Part shown: one piece after another, positions 1 through 8,235 of the stretch
Layout: each line of letters starts with the position of its first letter
Position numbering within the stretch: the stretch's first letter is position 1
Assembly (NCBI RefSeq): GCF_036240795.1
Contig: NZ_CP108454.1
Span: 7,748,001 to 7,812,000 of the forward strand
DNA: 64,000 nt
DNA from: Streptomyces sp. NBC_01268
GTDB lineage: Bacteria; Actinomycetota; Actinomycetes; Streptomycetales; Streptomycetaceae
Direction: 5' to 3'
Program-made: the position numbers and the translations under genes
The notes under the pieces: generated by a model
Databases searched by the model: none
What the model was told of the DNA's origin: nothing
Seen by the model: the letters and a program-made list of their open reading frames with translations, nothing else

Positions 1-639
1 TTCCCGACGGAGCAGACCTGTTGCGGGCAGATGCACTTCAACACCGGATACCGCCGGGACGCCGTGCCGCTGGTGACCCGGTTCGCCCGGACCTTCGCCG
101 AGTACGACGCCGTGGTCATCCCGTCCGCGTCCTGTGCCGGGATGGTACGGGAGAACCACCCGCTGCTCGCCGAGCGGTACGGGGAGACCGTCCTCCAGCG
201 GCAGGTGGACGAACTGATGCCCCGGGTCCATGAGTTCACCGAGTTCCTCACCGACGTCCTGGGCGTCACCGACGTCGGCGCGCACTTCCCCCGCCGGGTC
301 GCCTACCACCCCACCTGCCACTCGCTGCGCGGCCTGCGGCTGGGTGACCGGCCCCAGCGCCTCCTGAGCGCGGTCGACGGCCTCGAACGCGTCGACCTGC
401 CCTCCGCCGACTCCTGCTGCGGCTTCGGCGGCACCTTCGCGGTCAAGAACGCCGATACGTCGAACGCGATGCTCGCCGACAAGGCCGCCGCAGTCCGGGA
501 CAGCGGTGCCGAGGTGCTGTGCGCCGCCGACAACTCCTGCCTCATGCACATCGGCGGCGGCCTCTCCCGACAGGGCGACCGGGTCCGGAGCATGCATCTG
601 GCCGAGATCCTGGCGAGCACCGAAGGAGAGCCGTGGTGA
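1..639 (+). CDS. lutA: LutA/LldE-type iron-sulfur lactate utilisation protein, 5' truncated by window edge
   Basis: This is the cysteine-rich Fe-S subunit of the LutABC L-lactate oxidation complex, which feeds lactate carbon to pyruvate in the cytoplasm. The reading frame is open from base 1 (residues before the first Met read FPTEQTCCGQ), so the true start lies outside the window; 212 residues are present and about 30 to 40 are missing compared with the usual 240 to 250. The two CCG-type motifs are visible: TCCGQMHFNTGY at the start, and CHSLRGL followed by DSCCGFGGTFAVKN in the second half. Its stop (637-639) overlaps the lutB start by 4 bp, which shows translational coupling. The family assignment is firm. 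Confidence 0.93.
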   Translation, partial: FPTEQTCCGQMHFNTGYRRDAVPLVTRFARTFAEYDAVVIPSASCAGMVRENHPLLAERYGETVLQRQVDELMPRVHEFTEFLTDVLGVTDVGAHFPRRVAYHPTCHSLRGLRLGDRPQRLLSAVDGLERVDLPSADSCCGFGGTFAVKNADTSNAMLADKAAAVRDSGAEVLCAADNSCLMHIGGGLSRQGDRVRSMHLAEILASTEGEPW

Positions 640-2093
640 GCGATCCCCGCGGCCGCGGCGTGATCTGGCTGGGCTCCCCGGCCTTCCCCGAGGCGGCCCG
701 CACCGCCCTCGCGGACGAGCAGCTGCGCGCCAACCTGAAGCGGGCCACCGGCACGATCCGCGACAAGCGGCTCGCGGTGGCGGCCGAGCTGGACGACTGG
801 GAGGAGCTGCGCGAGTCCGCCGCCGCGATCAAGAAGCGCGTCTCGCGCCACCTGGACCGCTACCTGCTGGAACTGGAAGCCTCGGTCACCGCGGCGGGCG
901 GTACCGTCCACTGGGCCGCCGACGCGGCCGAGGCCAACCGCATCGTCACCGAACTCGTCCGCGCCACCGGCGAGTCGGAGGTCGTCAAGGTCAAGTCCAT
1001 GGCCACCCAGGAGATCGGCCTCAACGAACACCTCGCCGAGGCCGGCATCACCGCCTACGAGACCGACCTGGCCGAGCTCATCGTCCAGCTCGGCGACGAC
1101 CGGCCCTCCCACATCCTGGTCCCCGCGATCCACAAGAACCGCACCGAGGTCCGCGACCTGTTCGCCGCCGAGATGGGCCACTGGGGGCAGCCCGCCCCCG
1201 AGCACCTGAGCGACGACCCCCGTGAACTCGCCGAGGCCGCGCGCCTGCACCTGCGGGAGAAGTTCCTCACCGCGAAGGTCGCCGTCTCCGGCGCCAACTT
1301 CGCCGTCGCCGACACCGGAACCGTGATGGTCGTCGAGTCGGAGGGCAACGGCCGCATGTGCCTCACCCTGCCCGAGACCCTCATCACCGTCATGGGCATC
1401 GAGAAGGTGATCCCCACCTGGCAGGACCTGGAGGTGTTCCTGCAACTCCTGCCCCGCTCCTCCACCGGCGAGCGCATGAACCCCTACACCTCGACCTGGA
1501 CCGGAACGACCGAGGGCGACGGCCCTCGGGACTTCCATCTCGTCCTGCTCGACAACGGCCGCACCGACACACTCGCCGACGAGACCGGCCGCCAGGCACT
1601 CGCCTGCATCCGCTGCTCGGCCTGCCTCAACGTCTGCCCCGTCTTCGAACGCACCGGCGGCCACGCCTACGGTTCCGTCTATCCCGGGCCCATCGGCGCC
1701 GTCCTCACCCCCCAGCTCGTCGGCATCGAGAACGCTGCTTCCCTCCCCTTCGCCTCCACCCTGTGCGGAGCCTGCTACGACGCCTGTCCCGTCAAGATCA
1801 ACATCCCGGAGGTCCTCACCCACCTCCGCGCCGAGGCCGTCGAGGCGAAAGGCAGGACATCCGCCGAAGCACTCGCCATGAAAGCGGCGGCCACCGTCCT
1901 CGACTCACCCCGCCTGCTCGCCACCGCGCAACGCGCCGCCGCCCTCGGCGGCAGGGTGCTCGGGCGGAACGGGCGCATCGGCCGCCTGCCGGGACCGCTC
2001 AGCGGCTGGTCCGACACCCGTGACACCCCCGCACCGCCCGCGGAGTCCTTCCGCACCTGGTGGCGCAAGAACAGGAAAGAGGAGCGCCCGTGA
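636..2093 (+). CDS. lutB: LutB/LldF iron-sulfur cluster-binding lactate utilisation protein
   Basis: The 485-residue Fe-S subunit of the L-lactate oxidation complex. An N-terminal LUD domain (about residues 60-300, with KVKSMATQEIGLNEHL and NFAVADTGTVMVVESEGN) is followed by two ferredoxin-like clusters, CIRCSACLNVCPVF and CGACYDACPVKINIPEVL. I chose the GTG at 636 because AGGAG at 624-628 lies 7 nt upstream and the start overlaps the lutA stop as GTGA; an in-frame GTG at 633 is possible. It ends in a GTGA overlap with lutC, so lutABC is one tightly coupled operon. Confidence 0.95.
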   Translation: MSDPRGRGVIWLGSPAFPEAARTALADEQLRANLKRATGTIRDKRLAVAAELDDWEELRESAAAIKKRVSRHLDRYLLELEASVTAAGGTVHWAADAAEANRIVTELVRATGESEVVKVKSMATQEIGLNEHLAEAGITAYETDLAELIVQLGDDRPSHILVPAIHKNRTEVRDLFAAEMGHWGQPAPEHLSDDPRELAEAARLHLREKFLTAKVAVSGANFAVADTGTVMVVESEGNGRMCLTLPETLITVMGIEKVIPTWQDLEVFLQLLPRSSTGERMNPYTSTWTGTTEGDGPRDFHLVLLDNGRTDTLADETGRQALACIRCSACLNVCPVFERTGGHAYGSVYPGPIGAVLTPQLVGIENAASLPFASTLCGACYDACPVKINIPEVLTHLRAEAVEAKGRTSAEALAMKAAATVLDSPRLLATAQRAAALGGRVLGRNGRIGRLPGPLSGWSDTRDTPAPPAESFRTWWRKNRKEERP

Positions 2094-2743
2094 GCAGCCG
2101 CGAGGCCGTCCTCGCCCGCATCCGCGCCGCCCTCGCCGACGTGCCGGCCGAGGAGCGACCCGAGGACGTGCCCGTCCCCCGCGCCTACCGCCGCAGCCAC
2201 GTCGAGCCCGGGCAGGACGTCGTCGCCCTGTTCGCGGAACGGGTCGCCGACTACCGCGCGAACGTCATCCGGACCGACGAGGCCGGGCTGCCCCTCGCCC
2301 TCGCGGCGGCGCTCGGCGGGCGGGGCGCCCGGAACCTGGCCGTGCCCCGGGGGTTCCCCGCCGGCATGCTGCCGACCGGCGCGTGGCAGTGGCACGCCGA
2401 GCCCCTGGACGTCCCCGAGCTGGACGCCCTGGACGGAGCGATCACGCTGGCCGCCGCGGGGATCGCGGTCACCGGCACGATCGTCCTCGACACCGGCGCC
2501 GGACAGGGACGGCGTGCCCTCACCCTCGTCCCCGACCACCACCTGTGCGTCGTCCGCGCCGAGCAGATCGCCGACGACCTCCCGGAAGCCATCGGACGCC
2601 TCGACCCGAGTCACCCGCTCACCTTCATATCCGGCCCGTCCGCCACCAGCGACATCGAACTCGACCGGGTGGAAGGCGTCCACGGTCCCCGCACCCTGGA
2701 CGTCGTCATCGTCGACCCCGCCCCACCGGAGCAGCAGCTATGA
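2090..2743 (+). CDS. lutC: LutC/LldG LUD-domain lactate utilisation protein
   Basis: The third subunit of the LutABC complex, 217 residues, a single LUD domain. The C-terminal signature AAAGIAVTGTIVLDTGAGQG and VPDHHLCVVRAEQI is typical, as is the ending ISGPSATSDIELDRVEGVHGP. The GTG at 2090 is preferred over the upstream Met at 2060 because it forms a GTGA overlap with the lutB stop and has GAGGAG just upstream. The stop (2741-2743) overlaps the ATG of the next gene at 2740, so the sugar gene behind it is transcribed with the lut genes. Confidence 0.94.
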   Translation: MSSREAVLARIRAALADVPAEERPEDVPVPRAYRRSHVEPGQDVVALFAERVADYRANVIRTDEAGLPLALAAALGGRGARNLAVPRGFPAGMLPTGAWQWHAEPLDVPELDALDGAITLAAAGIAVTGTIVLDTGAGQGRRALTLVPDHHLCVVRAEQIADDLPEAIGRLDPSHPLTFISGPSATSDIELDRVEGVHGPRTLDVVIVDPAPPEQQL

Positions 2744-3052
2744 GGATCGCCCTGCACACCCGCCTCCGCGTCGGACCGGATCGACGAGTACGAGGCGGCC
2801 CACCGGGTCGTTCCGGCCGAACTCACCGCCGCCATCCGGGCCGCGGGCGTCACGTCGTGGACCATCTGGCGCAGCGACCGCGAGCTCTTCCACGTACTCG
2901 ACTGCGAGGACTACGCCCGCCTCCTGGCCGAGCTGGAACCCCTCCCCGTCAACATCGCCTGGCAGGCGGAGATGGCCGAACTCCTCGACACCGTCCACGA
3001 CTACTCCTCGGCGGGGGCCGGGGCCGGACTTCCGGTGGTGTGGCGGCTGTGA
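2740..3052 (+). pseudogene. L-rhamnose/L-fucose mutarotase (RhaM family), frameshifted
   Basis: The frame starts MRIALHTRLRVG and then loses register. The rest, IDEYEAAHRVVPAEL through SWTIWRSDRELFHVLDCEDY to NIAWQAEMAELLDTVHDY, continues in another frame to a stop at 3050-3052. At about 2775-2781 the sequence GGACCGGATC lacks 5 nt relative to the expected codons, as if one copy of a CGGAC repeat was lost. With those 5 nt the product would be 105 residues, the normal size for this family, which interconverts sugar anomers. ATGA and GTGA overlaps on both sides place it in the lut operon. It could be a real mutation or an assembly error; homology is clear either way. Confidence 0.85.
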
Positions 3053-3975
3053 CGACCCGGGAGATCATCGACGCCCATCACCACGTCTGGGACCTGACGG
3101 TGCGGCCGCAGCCCTGGATCACCGGCGACGGCCTCGCCCCGCTCGCCCGCAGCTTCACGATGGACGACCTCGCGACCAAGGCGCGGGCGGCGGGCGTGGT
3201 CGGCACCGTCCTCGTCCAGACCGTCTGCGTTCCCGAGGAGACGCCCGAGATGCTGGCGCTCGCGGCCGACAGCGACCTGATCGCGGGAGTCGTCGGCTGG
3301 ACGGACCTGACCGCGCCGGGCGTCGCCGACGCGCTCGCCGCCCTGCGCGAGGCGCCGGGCGGAGACCGTCTCGTCGGCATCCGCCACCAGGTCCAGGAGG
3401 AGCCCGACCCCGAGTGGCTGCTCCGCCCCGACGTACGGCGCGGACTGGCGGCCGTCGCGGAGGCGGGGCTCGCGTACGACCTCGTCGTCACGCCGCGGCA
3501 GCTGCCCGCCGCGACCGCGGCGGCCGCACGGGTCCCCGGTCTGACGTTCGTGCTCGACCATCTCGGCAAGCCGCCGGTCGCCGGTGGCGAACCCGGCCCC
3601 TGGGCGGCCGACCTCCGTCGTCTGGCGGCCCTCCCCAACACGGTCGCCAAGCTCTCCGGCCTCGTCACCGAGGCCGCCCCCGGAGCCTGGCGGACCGAGG
3701 ACCTGGCACCGTACGCCGACACGGCGCTGGACGCGTTCGGCCCGGGCCGGCTGCTGTTCGGCTCCGACTGGCCGGTCTGCACCCTGGCCGCCGACTACAC
3801 GACGGTCGTCGATATCGCCGAGACACTCGTGCACGCGCTCGCCAGGGCGGAGAAGGACGCGGTGTTCCGCGGCAACGCGATCCGTGTCTACGGACTCGAG
3901 GAGACCGGTCGGCCACCAGTGGGGGAGACGGGCGCCCCGCGCTCGGGTGAGCCCGGCACTCTCGGCCCGGGCTGA
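3049..3975 (+). CDS. Amidohydrolase family protein, probable L-fucono/L-rhamnono-lactonase
   Basis: A 308-residue TIM-barrel metal hydrolase. The N-terminal IIDAHHHVWDL and C-terminal LLFGSDWPVCTLAADY are the metal-binding signatures of the COG3618 lactonases that hydrolyse sugar-1,5-lactones. TFVLDHLGKPPV (about residue 165) is a further family motif. The GTG at 3049 overlaps the mutarotase stop as GTGA. Homologues next to COG3254 mutarotases belong to L-fucose or L-rhamnose oxidative catabolism, whose end products include L-lactate or lactaldehyde, so linkage to lutABC makes sense. The last 25 residues (Gly/Pro/Arg-rich) go past the usual end of the fold. The exact substrate is inferred from context. 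Confidence 0.82.
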   Translation: MTTREIIDAHHHVWDLTVRPQPWITGDGLAPLARSFTMDDLATKARAAGVVGTVLVQTVCVPEETPEMLALAADSDLIAGVVGWTDLTAPGVADALAALREAPGGDRLVGIRHQVQEEPDPEWLLRPDVRRGLAAVAEAGLAYDLVVTPRQLPAATAAAARVPGLTFVLDHLGKPPVAGGEPGPWAADLRRLAALPNTVAKLSGLVTEAAPGAWRTEDLAPYADTALDAFGPGRLLFGSDWPVCTLAADYTTVVDIAETLVHALARAEKDAVFRGNAIRVYGLEETGRPPVGETGAPRSGEPGTLGPG

Positions 3976-4037
3976 GCGGGGCGACCGCGGGAGCGAGGAC
4001 TATGCTGCACGGAGCAGGAGCGAGGGAGGCGGAGCGG

Positions 4038-4733
4038 GTGCCGGTCACGGACGAGGCGATCGAGAAGATCAAGGCCATGATCGTCAGTGGCGAGCTCGGA
4101 CCCGGCTCGAAACTCCCCAAGGAGGCCGATCTCGCCGAGCGGCTCGGGCTGTCGCGCAACTCCCTGCGGGAGGCGGTCAAGGCCCTCTCCGTCATCCGGG
4201 TGCTCGACGTGCGCCAGGGCGACGGCACGTACGTGACCAGTCTGCAGCCCGAACTTCTGCTGGACACGCTGGGCTTCGTCGTCGACTTCCATCAGGACGA
4301 CACCGTCCTGGAGTTCCTGGAGGTCCGCCGCATCCTGGAGCCCGCCGCCGCTGCCATGGCCGCACGCGTCATGCCCGACGAGGACATCGCCGCGCTGCGG
4401 GAGGTGCTGGACGACCTCGCCGAGGACGCCTCGCTGGAGGAGCTGATCGCCAACGACTTCGCCTTTCACCGCGCGATCGCCGTCGGCTCGGGCAACACCG
4501 TGCTCTGCTCGCTGATCGAGGGACTCTCCGGGCCGACCGCGCGAGCGCGGACATGGCGCGGGGTGACGGAGGAGGGCGCCGTGGAGCGGACCCGGCAGCA
4601 ACACCGGGCCATCTTCGAGGCCATCGCGGGTCGTCGTCCCGATCTCGCGCATTCCTGGGCGACGGTCCATGTGGCAGGAGTCGAGCAGTGGCTGCGCGAC
4701 ACCCTCGGCGCGGACGGGTCTCCGCTCGGCTGA
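4038..4733 (+). CDS. FadR/GntR-family transcriptional regulator
   Basis: A 231-residue GntR regulator. The N-terminal winged helix reads SKLPKEADLAERLGLSRNSL and VIRVLDVRQGDGTYVTS, and a C-terminal FCD ligand domain contains EFLEVRRILEPAAAA, the NDFAFHRAIAVGSGN metal-site motif and QQHRAIFEAI. The GTG at 4038 has GGGAGG 8 nt upstream; an ATG at 4002 gives 12 more residues and cannot be excluded, but its TATGCT could instead be a -10 element. It lies 26 to 62 bp downstream of the lactonase on the same strand and probably represses the sugar/lactate operon in response to a pathway acid. The ligand is not deducible. Confidence 0.9.
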   Translation: MPVTDEAIEKIKAMIVSGELGPGSKLPKEADLAERLGLSRNSLREAVKALSVIRVLDVRQGDGTYVTSLQPELLLDTLGFVVDFHQDDTVLEFLEVRRILEPAAAAMAARVMPDEDIAALREVLDDLAEDASLEELIANDFAFHRAIAVGSGNTVLCSLIEGLSGPTARARTWRGVTEEGAVERTRQQHRAIFEAIAGRRPDLAHSWATVHVAGVEQWLRDTLGADGSPLG

Positions 4734-4861
4734 GGCGTGGCCACGGCGGTGAGGCGCCGGCGCCGTATGGCGCGGTCTTCGGCGGGTACAGCTACCGGCT
4801 GGCGCCTCGTGGACGTGGTCCTGTGTCCAGGCCGGGTTGGCGGCCCGCGGCTCGTTTGCAA

Positions 4862-4880
4862 GGAAGGCCACCGGCCTTCC
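4862..4880. terminator. Hairpin downstream of the GntR gene
   Basis: Perfect 8-bp stem GGAAGGCC/GGCCTTCC with a 3-nt loop, 129 bp after the regulator stop. There is no T-tract, which is common for actinobacterial terminators. The rest of 4734-5168 (about 435 bp) shows no convincing gene; the last 120 bp before the subtilase are unusually A/T-rich and probably carry its promoter. Confidence 0.5.
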
Positions 4881-5168
4881 CGAACGGGACCACCTGACAC
4901 GTCAGGCCGCCTGACGCGACACCAGTCCACGTCACTGACCCTGCGTCAACTCTCCCTGGACCTCCGGGGGTCGTCGAACGTGACCATTTCAGGGAGGAGT
5001 CGGCGTGGCGGCGTGTGCGAGGTGGAGGCGATGCGGAGGGTCTCTTAAGAAACCTTGTTGAATAACGGCTTACCTCGGGTTCGCTCTTGATTTGCTCCTG
5101 TCAATCCGCACAGGGTTCTCTCGAACGTTTGACGCCCCACACGTCAACACGAGGAGAGATCCCCTTTC

Positions 5169-6368
5169 ATGGCAACTCACAAGCGATCCCACGGTCTTCG
5201 CAACGCGGCCATAGCCACAGGTGTGGCAGGTGCCGCCGCCGCGGCGCTGTTCGCCGGCAACCTCGCCGGGGCGGCCGCCCCGGCCGAGGGGACCGTGTAC
5301 GGACTCGGCGCCCCGGGCGCCGTCGACGGCAGCTTCGTCGTCATCCTCGACGCATCCGCGAACAAGGCGGACCTCGCGAAGAAGTACGGCGGAACCCTCC
5401 AGCGCGCCTACGGCTCGGAGGTGAACGGCTTCTCGGCTTCGGGTCTGACCGTCCAGGAGGCCAAGCGGCTCGCCGCCGACCCGGCCGTCGACACGGTCGT
5501 CCAGAACAAGCGCTTCAGCATCAAGGAGACGCAGGAGAAGCCCCCGTCCTGGGGCCTGGACCGGATCGACCAGACCGAGACGGCCGGCGACGAGAAGTAC
5601 ACGTACCCGGACGGCGGGGGAGAGGGCGTCACCGCGTACGTCATCGACACCGGCGTCCGGATCTCGCACCAGGACTTCGGCGGCCGGGCCACCCACGGCT
5701 TCGACGCCGTCGACAACGACGACTCGGCCGACGACGGCAACGGCCACGGCACCCACGTCGCGGGCACCATCGCCGGCACCGCCCACGGCGTCGCCAAGAA
5801 GGCCAAGATCGTCGCCGTGCGGGTGCTCGACGACAACGGCTCCGGCACCACCGAGCAGGTCGTGGCGGGCATCGACTGGGTGACGAAGAACCACTCCGGC
5901 CCCTCGGTCGCGAACATGAGCCTCGGCGGCGGCGCCGACGAGGCGCTCGACGCCGCCGTCCAGCGCGCCATCGCCTCCGGCGTGACCTTCGCGGTCGCGG
6001 CCGGCAACGAGTCCACCGACGCCGGCCAGGGCTCGCCTGCGCGGGTGCCCGAGGCGATCACCGTGGCGTCCAGCACCAAGGACGACGAGCAGTCGGACTT
6101 CTCGAACTTCGGTGCGGTGGTGGACCTGTACGCCCCCGGCTCGGACATCACGTCGGACTGGAACGACAGCGACACCGGCGTCAAGACGATCTCCGGTACG
6201 TCCATGGCCACGCCGCACGTGGTGGGGGCCGCGGCCCTCTATCTGGCGGCCCACCCGTCGGCGACGCCCGCCGACACGGCCGCCGCACTGACCGGGGCGG
6301 CCACGCCGGACGCCATCAAGAACGCCTCCTCCGGCACGGCGAACAAGCTCCTGAAGGTGGCGCCGTAA
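5169..6368 (+). CDS. Secreted S8 family serine peptidase (subtilase) with I9 propeptide
   Basis: A 399-residue secreted subtilisin-like protease. A basic start plus a hydrophobic run (about residues 10-37, ending in Ala-rich cleavage sites) is the signal peptide; an inhibitor I9 propeptide (about 45-112, SFVVILDASANKADLAKKYG) precedes the S8 domain. The catalytic triad is D160 (YVIDTGV), H193 (NGHGTHVAG) and S345 (GTSMATPH); the oxyanion Asn is in AAGNEST. GAGGAG lies 10 nt before the ATG. It is a single-gene unit closed by a strong hairpin. The domain order matches actinobacterial aqualysin-like extracellular proteases. The substrate is unknown, presumably proteins taken up as nutrients. Confidence 0.95.
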   Translation: MATHKRSHGLRNAAIATGVAGAAAAALFAGNLAGAAAPAEGTVYGLGAPGAVDGSFVVILDASANKADLAKKYGGTLQRAYGSEVNGFSASGLTVQEAKRLAADPAVDTVVQNKRFSIKETQEKPPSWGLDRIDQTETAGDEKYTYPDGGGEGVTAYVIDTGVRISHQDFGGRATHGFDAVDNDDSADDGNGHGTHVAGTIAGTAHGVAKKAKIVAVRVLDDNGSGTTEQVVAGIDWVTKNHSGPSVANMSLGGGADEALDAAVQRAIASGVTFAVAAGNESTDAGQGSPARVPEAITVASSTKDDEQSDFSNFGAVVDLYAPGSDITSDWNDSDTGVKTISGTSMATPHVVGAAALYLAAHPSATPADTAAALTGAATPDAIKNASSGTANKLLKVAP

Positions 6369-6389
6369 GCGCACACCGACAGCCGAAGC

Positions 6390-6418
6390 GGATGGCCCCC
6401 ACGACGTGGGGGCCATCC
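6390..6418. terminator. Strong hairpin terminator after the subtilase
   Basis: Perfect 13-bp stem (6390-6402 with 6406-6418) and a 3-nt GAC loop, starting 22 bp after the stop codon. It lies between the plus-strand subtilase and the converging minus-strand HAD gene, so it can end transcripts from both sides. 6419-6621 holds nothing recognisable. Confidence 0.8.
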
Positions 6419-6621
6419 CCGTTCCGGCCGGGTAGTGGGTGACGAACAGCCCCTGTCGCGGCCCCGGCCGCGCAGGTGGTCGACCAGCTGAGCGATCGCT
6501 TGTCCCGCCCCTGGTCGGTACCTGCCCGTGGAGCACTCCTGTCGACGTGCTGGGGATCCCGTTCAGCGCGCACCCCACGCCTCGCGCGGGACCTGGCTTG
6601 CGGCTCGGCGGCCGGGAGCCG

Positions 6622-7422
6622 TCAGTGCCGAGGTGTCCCGTCGTCCCCTGCGGTGAGCAGGGCGGGAAGGTCGGCGAAGGAGTCGAGGACGTGGTCGGGC
6701 GTGCCGGACGCGGCGTGGTGCGTCTCGGGAAGGTACTTGCCGGTCCTCACCAGTACGCCGGTGATGCCGGACCGTTGGGCGGCCAGTACGTCGGACTCGA
6801 TGTCGTCGCCGACCATCAGTGCCTCCGAGGCGTCGACGTCGAGGTGGGCGAGGGCGATCTCGAAGAACGCGGGAGCCGGCTTGCCCGTCACCTCCGCCTC
6901 GGTGCGGGCGGCCTTCTCGAGGCCTGCGAGGAAGGCACCGGTGTCCAGGTCGAGGCCGCCCTCCGTGCGCCAGTACAGATTGCGGTGCATCGACACCAGC
7001 CGGGCCCCACGCTGCAGCTGCCGGAAGACGCGGTTGAGGGCCTCGTAGCCGAACTCGGGCCCCGCGCCGCCGAGCACGACGACGTCGGCGTCACCCCCCT
7101 CGACGAGTGTGACGCCCGGTAGGTCGTCCCGTACGTCTCCGCTGTTCAGGAGGAGGCAGCGCGCGCCGGGGAAGTGCTCGCGCAGATACGCCGCCGTGGC
7201 CGCCGGGGCGGTCAGGACGTCTCCGGCAGCGATGGGGAAGCCGAGGCCGGCCAGGCGCGAGGCGAGGGCGGCCCGGGTGCGGGACGTGTTGTTGGTGACC
7301 AGTGCGACGCGGAGTCCCGCGGCGCGCAGCTGCTCCATGGCCGGGACCGCTCCCGGCAGGGCCTTCCAGGAGACGGTGAGGACGCCGTCGATGTCGACCA
7401 GGACCGCTCGGATTCGCTCCAT
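6622..7422 (-). CDS. HAD-superfamily subfamily IIA hydrolase (NagD/LHPP-like phosphatase)
   Basis: A 266-residue HAD phosphatase. Motif I is VLVDIDGVL near the N-terminus (nucleophile Asp), motif II is LVTNNTSRTR, the motif III Lys is in TGKPAPAFFEIA, and the acidic motif IV is ALMVGDDIESDV. The C2-type cap between motifs II and III marks subfamily IIA; the DIDGVLTVSWKALPGA start resembles the LHPP-like branch. The ATG at 7422 begins directly before MERIRAVLVDID; the longer frame to 7524 has no family match. It is a probable small-phosphate-ester phosphatase; the substrate is not predictable. Confidence 0.88.
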   Translation of the reverse strand: MERIRAVLVDIDGVLTVSWKALPGAVPAMEQLRAAGLRVALVTNNTSRTRAALASRLAGLGFPIAAGDVLTAPAATAAYLREHFPGARCLLLNSGDVRDDLPGVTLVEGGDADVVVLGGAGPEFGYEALNRVFRQLQRGARLVSMHRNLYWRTEGGLDLDTGAFLAGLEKAARTEAEVTGKPAPAFFEIALAHLDVDASEALMVGDDIESDVLAAQRSGITGVLVRTGKYLPETHHAASGTPDHVLDSFADLPALLTAGDDGTPRH

Positions 7423-7500
7423 GGAGCCGACGGTAGCTCCTGGAGCTCGGGGCCGCCGCGTCCGCGGCACGCGGGTCGCGACAACCACCCTTGTCGCACC

Positions 7501-7526
7501 GTGTGAGGCGGACATCCGCCTCACAC
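7501..7526. repeat. 26-bp perfect inverted repeat
   Basis: GTGTGAGGCGGA and TCCGCCTCACAC face each other across 2 nt, 79 bp upstream of the HAD gene start. It could fold as a hairpin or be an operator for a dimeric regulator. A possible minus-strand remnant ORF (7565-7831) ends just before it, so it could also be a terminator. Confidence 0.6.
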
Positions 7527-7564
7527 CGCATGCCCCTGACCACCGCCGTCACGGAGATGACCGC

Positions 7565-7831
7565 TCATGGCTCCGTCGTAAGCGCCACCGGCAGGCGGCC
7601 CGCCGACAGTTGCGGATTGCGTACGACCTGTTCACCCCCATGGGCAGGACCGCTTTCGCGGGGCGGTCCGCCGGGCAGCGCTGCGTCCGTGGCGTGCCAG
7701 ACGCCCATGGCCGGCGTCTGCGACGAGTCGGCGTACCGAAAGGGTTGCGGCGTGAAGTTCGTGTCCCCCGGGGCCGGGGAGCCGTCCTGGTGCAGCTCAG
7801 TGGGCAGGGTTGACGAAGTGCAGGGCCTCAC
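7565..7831 (-). other. Possible remnant ORF, not recognised
   Basis: An open frame of up to 88 codons with a plausible protein-like composition (for example DTNFTPQPFRYADSSQTPA and AAALPGG-like stretches) between the TfoX-like gene and the 26-bp palindrome. It overlaps the end of the TfoX-like gene by about 35 bp, has no good start or ribosome site, and I recognise no family. It could be the 3' end of a decayed gene or chance coding. Low confidence. Confidence 0.2.
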
Positions 7832-8150
7832 GGGCCAGTCCGTCCCAGCCGAGCTCGGAGTCGGGATCCAGGCTGAGCCACTCGCGCATGAGTCGCCCGT
7901 GCCCCGGGTCGAAGCGCTCGCCCTGACCCGCGTCGACCAGCTCGTCGACCCGGGCCCGCGGGAGCTTCACCACGAGACGGCCCTGCGCGAGCATCGCGAA
8001 GATCTTCCCGCCCACCTTGAGCGCAGCAGCGCCGAACTTGCCCTCCTGTCCGGGCTCGTCGCCAGGGAGGGTTACCCCGTCCATCTCCGCGAACTGCGCG
8101 ATCAGCTGCTCGTACCGTTTCTCGGGGGAGACTGCACGCCGTCGCTGCAT
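7797..8150 (-). CDS. TfoX/Sxy N-terminal domain-like protein
   Basis: A 117-residue cytoplasmic protein with the small alpha/beta fold seen in TfoX N-terminal and related YjbR-like domains: GGKIFAMLAQGRLVVKLPRA followed by RVDELVDAGQGERFDPGHG and LMREWLSL. The ATG at 8150 has GAGGAG only about 3 nt upstream, so the start could be slightly different. It lies 86 bp downstream of the PAS-GAF-PP2C gene on the same strand. In Streptomyces such proteins are common singletons without known competence roles; the function is unknown. Confidence 0.75.
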   Translation of the reverse strand: MQRRRAVSPEKRYEQLIAQFAEMDGVTLPGDEPGQEGKFGAAALKVGGKIFAMLAQGRLVVKLPRARVDELVDAGQGERFDPGHGRLMREWLSLDPDSELGWDGLAREALHFVNPAH

Positions 8151-8235
8151 CGGCTCCTCGAATCGTGCCGGCCGGTGTGGGGTCTCCTGCGGCGGTGGAC
8201 CGCGACGCGTAGGCGCGTCTTCGACCCGACCGGAC

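Noticed and set aside
303..1823. 506-codon minus-strand frame opposite lutA/lutB
   Set aside because: No motifs or ribosome site; lutAB on the plus strand are unmistakable.
4737..5048. 103-codon plus-strand frame after the GntR regulator
   Set aside because: Arg-rich, no ribosome site or family match, and it spans a terminator-like hairpin.
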